Assembly: GCA_964618105.1 (NCBI GenBank)
Contig: CAZUAJ010000040.1
Span: 1 to 6,530, forward strand
DNA length: 6,530 nucleotides
Source: CAG-273 sp964618105
Lineage (GTDB): Bacteria > Bacillota > Clostridia > TANB77 > CAG-508
Direction of reading: 5' to 3'
Position 1 is the first letter of the stretch; every line of letters starts with the position of its first letter. Shown in pieces: positions 1 through 5,525 of this stretch. The position numbers were made by a program, and so were the translations under genes. The notes under the pieces are model-generated. The model did no database searches, was not told where the DNA came from, and was given only the letters and a program-made list of their open reading frames with translations.

Positions 1-1286
1 GTAAAACACTAAAAAATTGCTTAACAAACCCAAATAAACAAAAAGGAATAACATTGATAGCATTAGTAGTAACAATAGTGGTGCTTTTGATATTAGCAGG
101 AATAAGTATAAATGCAATAATAGGGGATAATGGAATAGTAGGAAAAGCAAAAGAAGCGCAAAATAAAATGGAAAATGCAATAGAAAGTGATAAAAATGCA
201 GTAAACAGTCTTAGTACATGGATGGATGAAATGTTAAGGGAAGTACCATTAATAACAGACTCAATTTTAAAATCGGATAATAGAACAAGTAGTACAAGTA
301 AAACAATAAAAGCAGAAGATGCAAAAGGAAATCAAGTAGTAGTACCAGGTGGATTTAAAATATCAGCAGCTTCAGGAACAAGTGTACAACAAGGAGTAGT
401 AATAGAAGATTCAGCAGGGAACCAATTTGTATGGGTGCCAGTAAGTAATATAGATGGAGATAATACAAACCCAATAAAGTTAGATGATGGAACAGAAAAA
501 GTAATAACATTAGGAAGATATACGTTTAGTACAAGTAGTCCAGGAACACCAACAATTGTACAAAAAGGTTCAGAATATGCAAGTACAAAAACAATAAGCT
601 CATTTTTTCAAGAATTATCAACATACAGAGAATCAAATGAAAAAATAAATCCAACAGGAACAAATACAACAGCAAAAAACTTACAAGAATTTATAGAGAA
701 AACAAGAGATAATAAAGGATATTATATAGCACGATATGAAGCAAGTTATGGAAGTGGATATAACGCTTCTGGAACAAATACATCAGAAAAATATGGAAAT
801 GCAAAACCATTATCAAAACCATCAACAGCAAATAGTACAAGTAGAATGAACTATGTGGCAGGAACATTATGGAATTATGTAACACAACCACAAGCAGCAA
901 AGGTGTGTCAAAATATGTATAGTGGAAATAGTTATGTAGAAAGTGACTTAATAAATAGTTATGCATGGGATACGGCAATAGTATATATACAAGCAATGGA
1001 AAATAGTAACTATGCAAATCAAGGTAGAGATCCAAATAAAAGTACAAGTTTAATGAATACAGGTTCAACAGGAGATGAAAAATGCAAAATATTTGATATG
1101 GCTGGAAATTTATATGAATGGACAACAGAGTACTGCACTTTAACTTTTGATAATTATGTTAACCCTAGCACTTACAGAGGAGGGAGTTACAGCAGTACTG
1201 CCTATTGCGCGGCTGACCGTGTTAACAACTATGCGACTGAGAGCTACAGCTATATTTCTTTCCGTCCCACACTTTATGTAAAGTGA
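1..1286 (+). CDS. Prepilin-anchored FGE/C-type-lectin-like protein, probable DGR variable target (5' partial)
   Basis: The frame is open from base 3 through TGA at 1284-1286, giving 427 visible residues; the start codon lies just upstream of the window. A TTG at 54 is inside the pilin helix and is not a credible start. Residues 11-30 carry a prepilin signal: basic NKQK, G15 before the cleavage site, then ITLIALVVTIVVLLILAG. Alanine replaces the usual Glu at +5. A polar helix follows (GKAKEAQNKME), as in pilin stalks. From about residue 115 the protein resembles formylglycine-generating-enzyme/SUMF1-like C-type lectin folds: IEDSAGNQ then FVWVPV (426-443), YYIARYEASYG, MAGNLYEW (1098-1121), YRGGSYSS (from 1173) and terminal FRPTLYVK. 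Family knowledge: this fold is the usual scaffold of DGR variable proteins (Mtd, TvpA). Inferred role: cell-surface or pilus-tip display and binding; real sulfatase maturation is unlikely. No terminator with a clear T-run follows. Confidence 0.85.
   Translation, partial: KTLKNCLTNPNKQKGITLIALVVTIVVLLILAGISINAIIGDNGIVGKAKEAQNKMENAIESDKNAVNSLSTWMDEMLREVPLITDSILKSDNRTSSTSKTIKAEDAKGNQVVVPGGFKISAASGTSVQQGVVIEDSAGNQFVWVPVSNIDGDNTNPIKLDDGTEKVITLGRYTFSTSSPGTPTIVQKGSEYASTKTISSFFQELSTYRESNEKINPTGTNTTAKNLQEFIEKTRDNKGYYIARYEASYGSGYNASGTNTSEKYGNAKPLSKPSTANSTSRMNYVAGTLWNYVTQPQAAKVCQNMYSGNSYVESDLINSYAWDTAIVYIQAMENSNYANQGRDPNKSTSLMNTGSTGDEKCKIFDMAGNLYEWTTEYCTLTFDNYVNPSTYRGGSYSSTAYCAADRVNNYATESYSYISFRPTLYVK
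1128..1283 (+). other. Candidate DGR variable region (VR) at the 3' end of the target gene
   Basis: Composition and codon use change abruptly here. By hand count, G+C is 47 of 90 in 1161-1250, against 33 of 100 in 61-160 of the same gene. The body of the gene favours ACA, AGT, GGA and ATA; this end uses AGC, TAC, GCG, GCT, GAC, CGT and GTT. Between RGGS (1176-1187) and FRPTL (1260-1274), the codons TAC, AGC, AGT, ACT, TAT, TGC, GAC and AAC can all be reached from AAC/AAT by changing adenines only, the signature of adenine mutagenesis. They alternate with fixed Ala, Arg and Val codons. The exact VR borders cannot be set without the template repeat, which is not in this window. Confidence 0.62.
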
Positions 1287-1289
1287 CAC

Positions 1290-1302
1290 TAACCACTGGT
1301 TA
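1290..1302 (+). repeat. Short perfect inverted repeat just after the target gene stop
   Basis: TAACC-ACT-GGTTA is a 5-bp stem with a 3-base loop, starting 4 bases after the stop codon. No T-run follows, so it is a poor terminator. In some DGRs a hairpin just downstream of the VR marks the target for mutagenic homing, but those stems are longer, so the assignment is speculative. Confidence 0.3.
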
Positions 1303-1350
1303 AATTAAGTTAACATAATACAGACAAGAGTTTTGTGTTTATGATAATAT

Positions 1351-1370
1351 AAAAATCAAGTTTGCGCTTG
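1351..1370 (-). terminator. Weak candidate terminator of the 93-residue gene
   Basis: Read on the minus strand, CAAG-CGCAAA-CTTG forms a 4-bp hairpin followed by ATTTTT, 25 bases past the stop of the gene at 1395-1676. The stem is short, so termination is only plausible. Confidence 0.3.
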
Positions 1371-1394
1371 TTAATATTATTAATAAAATTATAT

Positions 1395-1676
1395 TTAATA
1401 AGGGTATCTTTCAAATAAATATCTAATTACATCATCTACATTATTTGAAGTAACATTTATAAAAACATCTTTATCTAAACTAACCCATATACTTATACTA
1501 TAATCTTCATCATTTTCAATTAAGGCACCAAGAATATCAGAAATTTCTAAAGGATTTTGATATTCTTTTTGCCAAAATAAATCTGAATCAATATTTACGT
1601 TTTGTTCAAAAAAATGTTTTAAAAAAGTTGATATTTCACCACTTTTATTACTATACAATTTAACAATTGCATTCAT
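1395..1676 (-). CDS. Small conserved-type protein of unknown function, 93 aa
   Basis: I chose the ATG at 1674-1676 (MNAIVKLYSN). On the minus strand it has AAAGGA about 11-12 bases upstream. The frame stays open to an ATG at 1778, but that extension is a very hydrophobic, low-complexity run read from AT-rich intergenic DNA, and neither it nor the ATG at 1697 has a good ribosome binding site. The protein is acidic and soluble-looking, with no signal peptide. Visible blocks are FWQKEYQNPLEISDILGALI, then ENDEDYSISIWVSLDKDVFI, then NVTSNNVDDVIRYLFERYPY. The alternating strands and helices and the conserved-looking IRYLFERYPY tail resemble small hypothetical proteins I recall from Clostridium relatives, but I know no function. 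It is transcribed alone, convergent with the prepilin gene and divergent from the gene at 1802; I see no convincing promoter in the 125 bases between. Confidence 0.7.
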   Translation of the reverse strand: MNAIVKLYSNKSGEISTFLKHFFEQNVNIDSDLFWQKEYQNPLEISDILGALIENDEDYSISIWVSLDKDVFINVTSNNVDDVIRYLFERYPY

Positions 1677-1801
1677 ACAAAAATTTATTCCTTTCATTAT
1701 TACACTTATAATTAGTATAAAAAAAATGAAAATAATTATACTTGAGAATAAAAGGCAATTATTTTGTAAATAATACATAAAAAAATAGAAGGAATGAAAA
1801 T

Positions 1802-2683
1802 ATGAAAAAAATATTAACTATTATAATAATTACAATAATTGCTATTATAGCAATTTGGTCTTCTTTAGTTGTATATGCAAACAATCAGCAAAACACTAAC
1901 CAATTAGAAGATAAAGTATCTCAGGAACTATTATACTTAAATCAATATTTTGTAACAATGCTTGGAGAATTTAATGGCATAAATATTGGCGATAATAGAC
2001 TTCAAGAAACAGAACCTAAAATACAAACTAATATTAATACAAATTTAGGTGAACAAGAAGAAAAAAATATAAACCAAACCAATGGAGATTCAGAAAAAGA
2101 CGAAAAAGTAGAAACAAAAACAGATACCGTGCAAAATGGAATTTTAAAAAATAAAGGGAAATATGAACCAAAATGGGAAAAAATACAAACAAAAATAGAA
2201 CAAACATATCAAGTATGGAACACAGTAAGTATTGACTTATATACATTAGATATTGAAAATGCTTCAATTATAGCTTTTAACGATAATTTGAATAAAGCAA
2301 CTCAAGCTATAAAAGAAAAAAATAAGGCTACCGCAATGGAAGAAGTTACTGCAATGAACAAAAAAATACTTGACTATAAAAAATGTTATGATAAAGATAC
2401 AAGAGAAATAGAACTTTTAACAATTCAATATAATACAGTAGCATCATATACAGACGTAACAAATGAGAAGTGGAATGAAGCAAATGCAAAATTAGCTGAA
2501 GCAGAAAAAATATTTTCCAATTTATTAAATACATTAACAAATGATTATACAAATCAAGCAACAATGAGCCAATGCTATATATTAGTAAATGAATTGAAAA
2601 AAGCTGTAAACTTGCAAGATAAAGAAATATTTTTTATAGAATATAGAAATTTAATGAGTAAAATGGAAATTATAGTAAAATAA
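1802..2683 (+). CDS. Membrane-anchored or secreted helix-rich protein of unknown function, 293 aa
   Basis: The ATG at 1802 follows GAAGG at suitable distance. Residues 1-26 are MKK plus a long hydrophobic stretch (about 5-25) ending VVYANN. This could be an uncleaved N-terminal anchor or a signal peptide cut after A26; there is no lipobox cysteine. Residues 36-57 look helical; 65-118 form a hydrophilic Asn/Glu/Lys/Gln-rich linker. Residues 119-292 are almost wholly predicted helix with regularly spaced Trp, Tyr and Leu (PKWEKIQTKIEQTYQVWN, NEKWNEANAKLAEAEKIF, KDKEIFF-type DKEIFFIEYRNLMSKME). This suggests repeated helical hairpins, as in extracytoplasmic helical-bundle or coiled-coil domains. 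No catalytic motif is visible. It probably sits on the outer face of the membrane. It is monocistronic, with the RNase P RNA promoter starting right after its stop. I do not recognise the family well enough to name a function. Confidence 0.8.
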   Translation: MKKILTIIIITIIAIIAIWSSLVVYANNQQNTNQLEDKVSQELLYLNQYFVTMLGEFNGINIGDNRLQETEPKIQTNINTNLGEQEEKNINQTNGDSEKDEKVETKTDTVQNGILKNKGKYEPKWEKIQTKIEQTYQVWNTVSIDLYTLDIENASIIAFNDNLNKATQAIKEKNKATAMEEVTAMNKKILDYKKCYDKDTREIELLTIQYNTVASYTDVTNEKWNEANAKLAEAEKIFSNLLNTLTNDYTNQATMSQCYILVNELKKAVNLQDKEIFFIEYRNLMSKMEIIVK

Positions 2684-2712
2684 TTGAATTTAACCTAAAA
2701 ATATAGTATAAT
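2684..2712 (+). promoter_or_regulatory. rnpB promoter (sigma-A type)
   Basis: TTGAAT (2684-2689), a 17-base spacer and TATAAT (2707-2712) precede the predicted RNA 5' end (about 2719) by the expected 6-7 bases. The -35 directly abuts the TAA stop (2681-2683) of the preceding gene. Confidence 0.8.
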
Positions 2713-2718
2713 AGTAGG

Positions 2719-3066
2719 GTAGTAAGTTGGATAGTCGCGTATAGCAAAACCGAAAGGTTGCGTACGAGGAAAGTCTGGGCTCCACAGAGTAATGATGCTG
2801 GATAACGTCCAGTGAGGGGAACCTTAAGGAAAGTGCAACAGAAAATAACCGCCATGTTTTACATGGTAAGGATGAAAAGGCAGGGTAAGAGCCTACCGCT
2901 AATATGGTGACATATTGGGCAGTGTAAACCCCATCTGGAGCAACACCGAGCAGGAAGGTTAAGACTACTCGTCATCTTCTAATTTGGTGGCATGAGGCTT
3001 ATAGTAATATAAGCAGTAGATAAATGACTATCTTAAATGACAGAACCCAGCTTACAGACTTGCTAT
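2719..3066 (+). ncRNA. rnpB: RNase P RNA (bacterial, type A-like)
   Basis: This is the catalytic RNA of RNase P, which removes the 5' leader from pre-tRNAs together with the RnpA protein. Conserved blocks appear in order: a GAAA-capped hairpin (AACC-GAAA-GGTT, about 2748-2759), GAGGAAAGTCTGGGCTCC (2766-2783), CAACAGAAAATAACCGCC (from about 2836), GGTAAGAGCCTACCGC, GCAGTGTAAACCCC with GGAGCAACACC, and AGAACCCAGCTTAC (3042-3055). P1 closes the molecule: 2720-2728 pairs with 3057-3065 over nine bases with two G-U pairs. P4 pairs 2771-2779 with 3046-3053, leaving the universal bulged U (2774). GGTTAA (2957-2962), in the loop of the region equivalent to P15, is the likely contact for the tRNA 3' CCA. 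Length (~348 nt) and blocks fit type A, usual in Clostridia, rather than the type B of Bacilli. The exact ends are estimated from P1. Confidence 0.95.
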
Positions 3067-3070
3067 AATG

Positions 3071-3099
3071 AAAAAGCGTAGGTTTTACCTACGTTTTTT
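3071..3099. terminator. Bidirectional intrinsic terminator between rnpB and the RluA-family gene
   Basis: CGTAGG (3077-3082) pairs with CCTACG (3088-3093), flanked by A5 on the left and T6 on the right, so either strand gives a hairpin followed by a U-run. It ends rnpB on the plus strand and the HD/RluA unit on the minus strand. The TGA stop of the RluA gene (3099-3101) overlaps the edge of the T-run. Confidence 0.9.
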
Positions 3100-3971
3100 C
3101 ATTGCAATAAATTCTTTAAATCATCTGGAATATTAGCAACATATTCTACTAGCTGTTTTGAAACAGGATGAATAAATTCAACTTTATAAGCATGTAAGGC
3201 TTGCCTATTAATTAAACTAGAAGCTGTACCATACAATGTATCTCCAAGTAAACTATGACCCAAATAAGCAAAATGAACACGAATTTGATGTGTTCTGCCA
3301 GTTTCTAAAATGCATTCCACAACATCAAAATTAGGTCTTCTATTTAAAACTTTATAATGAGTAATAGCAATATCACCATTTTCATTAATGCACCTTTCAA
3401 TAATACTATTAGCTTTTCTAGCAATAGGAGCATTTATTGTTCCTTTAGTATTATCTAAATTTCCACTAACAATTGCAATATATTTTTTTACAAATTCTTT
3501 GGAACTCATTTGTCTTATTAAACATTCTTGAACAAATTCATTTTTAGCAAATATAACAATTCCAGAAGTATTTTTATCCAAACGATTAACTGGTCTGATT
3601 TTTTTATTTAAACCAATTTGATTAAAATAAAAAGCAATTCCATTTGACAAACTATTAGTGTAATGCTCCATAGAAGGATGAACAGGAATTCCGGCAGGTT
3701 TATTTATAACCAAATATGCATCATCTTCATATATAATATTAATATTCATTTCAGTAGGTACAATATTTGAATTATCTTCTTCGTAATCTAAATAACATTC
3801 AATTAAATCTTTTATACCAATTACACAATTTACAGAAGTTATTTTACCGTTTAAATAAATTTTATTTAATTTTTTTAACTTTAAAAGAAGTCTATCAGAT
3901 ATGCAAAACTCTGCTTTTAATACTTCTTTTACATTAGAGTATTTATTAAAATTTATATAAGACAATTTCAT
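3099..3971 (-). CDS. RluA-family RNA pseudouridine synthase with N-terminal S4-like domain, 290 aa
   Basis: Isomerises uridine to pseudouridine in rRNA or tRNA, in the cytoplasm. Residues about 25-62 (SDRLLLKLKKLNKIYLNGKI) look like a divergent S4 RNA-binding domain. The catalytic domain follows: INKPAGIPVHPS (89-100), PVNRLDKNTSGIVIFAKN (127-144) with the catalytic Asp at D132, and ETGRTHQIRVHFAYLGHSLL (223-242) followed by GDTLYG and RQALHAYKVEFIHP. The common HRLD motif reads NRLD here; the catalytic Asp is kept, and this variant is not a sign of inactivity. Length is normal for the family. The start has GAGG seven bases upstream. It lies 10 bases downstream of the HD-domain gene and is almost certainly cotranscribed. 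RluA, RluC and RluD types cannot be told apart by eye, so the target uridine is unknown. Confidence 0.93.
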   Translation of the reverse strand: MKLSYINFNKYSNVKEVLKAEFCISDRLLLKLKKLNKIYLNGKITSVNCVIGIKDLIECYLDYEEDNSNIVPTEMNINIIYEDDAYLVINKPAGIPVHPSMEHYTNSLSNGIAFYFNQIGLNKKIRPVNRLDKNTSGIVIFAKNEFVQECLIRQMSSKEFVKKYIAIVSGNLDNTKGTINAPIARKANSIIERCINENGDIAITHYKVLNRRPNFDVVECILETGRTHQIRVHFAYLGHSLLGDTLYGTASSLINRQALHAYKVEFIHPVSKQLVEYVANIPDDLKNLLQ

Positions 3972-3981
3972 ATACTAACCT

Positions 3982-4551
3982 CTACTTTTTTCTTGTCTCA
4001 AGAATATAACTTGCTTCTAAATCTGCTTCATGTAAAGCTAAAGCAAGTGGATATTTTTCGTAAACAGTACTTATAGTGTTGTACAATTCTTTTGGTTCTG
4101 TAAATCCCATGTGCCAACGAATAGCATACATTTCTTCTAATGTTAAATTAATAAATTTTGTAATCATCATAACAGACTTTTCTCCATGACCATAAGGAAT
4201 AGAATCATTAACAGTATAATAGGGTTCTTTTACCCAAACACCATCTTCATTTTTTTTATTACGATAATCAACGGCATAATAGTTTGCTTTACAAAAATCA
4301 TGTAATAATGTAACTAAAATTACTGTTTCATTGGAAGCTTTGATAATATCACTGTATGGCTTGTGTTTTAATTTTTCACTTAATAGGTTATAAACATTTA
4401 AACTATGCTCTAATAAACCACCTTCATAGCTTCCATGGAATCTAGTGCTAGCAGGAGCTTTGAAAAAATCAGTTTTTTCTATGTAACTAATTAATTTATC
4501 CATACCTTCTCTTTGAACAGTTTGCAATAATAATAAAAATTCTTCTTTCAT
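3982..4551 (-). CDS. HD-domain metal-dependent phosphohydrolase, 189 aa
   Basis: I place the start at the ATG 4549-4551 (MKEEFLLLLQ), which has GGGGGAA about seven bases upstream. The frame is open to an ATG at 4668, but those 39 extra residues lack family character and overlap a candidate promoter. HD-superfamily metal ligands appear in order: H49 (LLEHSLNVY), H84-D85 (LLHDFCK), H122 (GHGEKS), H147 (IRWHMG) and D177 (LHEADLEAS). The spacing and the HGSYEGGLLEHS lead-in recall the C-terminal HD domain of YhaM-type 3'-5' exoribonucleases. The OB-fold of YhaM is missing, so this is a stand-alone HD hydrolase. The substrate (nucleotide, cyclic dinucleotide or RNA end) cannot be read from the sequence. 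Cytoplasmic; first gene of a two-gene unit with the pseudouridine synthase. Confidence 0.87.
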   Translation of the reverse strand: MKEEFLLLLQTVQREGMDKLISYIEKTDFFKAPASTRFHGSYEGGLLEHSLNVYNLLSEKLKHKPYSDIIKASNETVILVTLLHDFCKANYYAVDYRNKKNEDGVWVKEPYYTVNDSIPYGHGEKSVMMITKFINLTLEEMYAIRWHMGFTEPKELYNTISTVYEKYPLALALHEADLEASYILETRKK

Positions 4552-4619
4552 AACAAAAATTTCCCCCATAAATTTAAAATCTGGTGCATTAGCGGTACTT
4601 ATTTGCGAAAAAATAGCAT

Positions 4620-4650
4620 ATTTTAGCATATATTCCCACATTTTGCACAA
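4620..4650 (-). promoter_or_regulatory. Candidate promoter of the HD/RluA unit
   Basis: On the minus strand, TTGTGC (4650-4645) is followed after 19 bases by TAAAAT (4625-4620) with an upstream TG, i.e. an extended -10. Transcription would start near 4613, inside the longer open frame, which supports the shorter HD protein start. The spacer is long, so the extended -10 probably carries most of the strength. Confidence 0.4.
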
Positions 4651-4732
4651 AAAATTCCCATTTATCAACTGTAAATTGAGTATATCATATATTTTATATA
4701 AAGTATACTACAAACTAAATTTTATAAATGTG

Positions 4733-4783
4733 AAGTTTAAAGGATGGAACTCATAAATTATGAATGTTCCATCCTCTAAACTT
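4733..4783 (-). terminator. Long near-perfect hairpin after the 181-residue gene
   Basis: AAGTTTA (4733-4739) pairs with TAAACTT (4777-4783), AGGATGGAAC (4741-4750) pairs with GTTCCATCCT (4766-4775), and TCATA (4751-4755) pairs with TATGA (4759-4763). That gives about 22 pairs with one mismatch and a two-base bulge. It begins 8 bases past the stop of the gene at 4792-5337. No strong T-run follows on either strand, so it may be an intrinsic terminator with a poor tail or an mRNA 3'-end stabiliser. Confidence 0.6.
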
Positions 4784-4791
4784 GATTTGTA

Positions 4792-5337
4792 TTAAATAAT
4801 ATCTAATGTTGAAAAGTAGTCTGAAAACTTAGTTTGCCAAGCAGTTAATTCTGCTTTTGTTTCAAAATCATCAAATTCCCAGTTTCTAATTTTCATATCA
4901 ATTTCAGAATCGAATGAAATTTCATCGTATCTTTGCAGTTTATTAATCAGACGACAAAGTTCTTGCTTGCTTTTCACAAACTCTGCTTTTAAACTTTCGA
5001 TACGAGTTTCTTCTATTACTTCTTCTGGATGTTCTTTAGATGCTATAAAAACAATTTTTGACATGCTTGTCATAAAATAAGCACAAACAATTTTAGCTTT
5101 TAAATTAAGGAATTCAGCTCTTCTGAGCTCTAAGTTATCGTTATTTTCCAATTCTTTTTTTCTAAAATAATTCTCCCATCCATTTTCAGATTCCAAATCG
5201 ATTTTTAGCAGTTCATAGTAGTGTTTAACTATTTCATAAGCAACTATAAAGGGATTGATAATATAGAACCATAAAGATATGATGCGTGCATAAAAAAGCA
5301 TTATGTTTAACCGCAATTTATTTAATACATCTCTCAT
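4792..5337 (-). CDS. Helical protein with N-terminal hydrophobic segment, unknown function, 181 aa
   Basis: The ATG at 5335-5337 has AAGGAGA about eight bases upstream on the minus strand, a clear ribosome binding site, and a good promoter lies further up. Residues 10-36 (NIMLFYARIISLWFYIINPF then IVAYEIV) are hydrophobic and aromatic, enough for one membrane segment or membrane-associated helix. The rest is charged and predicted helical: a Glu/Lys-rich stretch 45-80, a second weakly hydrophobic helix 82-100 (AKIVCAYFMTSMSKIVFIAS), a coiled-coil-like stretch 105-135, and an acidic tail with WEFDDFETKAELTAWQTKF. I see no catalytic motif and do not recognise the family. It is transcribed alone, divergent from ymdB and closed by a long hairpin. 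The strong expression signals make it a real gene despite the lack of a recognised domain. Confidence 0.75.
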   Translation of the reverse strand: MRDVLNKLRLNIMLFYARIISLWFYIINPFIVAYEIVKHYYELLKIDLESENGWENYFRKKELENNDNLELRRAEFLNLKAKIVCAYFMTSMSKIVFIASKEHPEEVIEETRIESLKAEFVKSKQELCRLINKLQRYDEISFDSEIDMKIRNWEFDDFETKAELTAWQTKFSDYFSTLDII

Positions 5338-5353
5338 ATCATTTTCTCCTTAC

Positions 5354-5378
5354 ACTTGTTATACGAGAATTTACAAGT
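5354..5378 (-). promoter_or_regulatory. Inverted repeat in the leader of the 181-residue gene
   Basis: ACTTGT (5354-5359) and ACAAGT (5373-5378) are perfect 6-base complements separated by 13 bases. They lie in the 5' leader immediately upstream of the ribosome binding site. They could be an operator or a leader hairpin; no regulator is suggested by the sequence. Confidence 0.3.
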
Positions 5379-5420
5379 TACTATTTTTATTTATTTCGCA
5401 TAGCTACGAATAATACATGT

Positions 5421-5449
5421 ATAATATCACTTTTTTATGTAAAAATCAA
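5421..5449 (-). promoter_or_regulatory. Promoter of the 181-residue gene
   Basis: On the minus strand, TTGATT (5449-5444), a 17-base spacer and TATTAT (5426-5421) make a good sigma-A-type promoter. It predicts a leader of about 75 bases before the start at 5337. Confidence 0.65.
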
Positions 5450-5468
5450 TGTTTTTTCATTAAATTTG

Positions 5469-5498
5469 TTGACTAAATCTTAAGCTTGTGTTTATAAT
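5469..5498 (+). promoter_or_regulatory. Promoter of ymdB (sigma-A type)
   Basis: TTGACT (5469-5474), an 18-base spacer and TATAAT (5493-5498), with a predicted start about 5505 and a very short leader. It is divergent from the promoter at 5421-5449, with 19 bases between the two -35 hexamers. Confidence 0.75.
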
Positions 5499-5525
5499 AT
5501 AGCATATAGAAAGGACTTGATGCAA

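Noticed and set aside
289..1049. Recurring AGTACAAGTA words in the prepilin gene (near 289, 529, 836, 1040)
   Set aside because: They encode Ser-Thr-Ser type stretches using the gene's preferred codons and have no regular spacing, so they are not a repeat array.
691..1125. 144-codon open frame on the minus strand inside the prepilin/FGE gene
   Set aside because: Antisense shadow: the Leu/Tyr/His-rich translation comes from the AT-rich codon pattern of the real gene, and there is no ribosome binding site.
1679..1778. N-terminal hydrophobic extension of the 93-residue protein
   Set aside because: A membrane-like run read from AT-rich intergenic sequence; the ATG at 1676 has the better upstream site and begins the protein-like part.
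2034..2564. Two minus-strand open frames inside the 293-residue gene
   Set aside because: Phe/Leu-rich antisense shadows of an A-rich coding sequence.
2670..2855. 61-codon minus-strand open frame over the start of rnpB
   Set aside because: It overlaps the RNase P RNA and its promoter; no ribosome binding site or protein-like composition.
5286..5483. 65-codon plus-strand open frame in the ymdB/181-residue divergent region
   Set aside because: It overlaps the start of the 181-residue gene and both divergent promoters, and has no good start signals.
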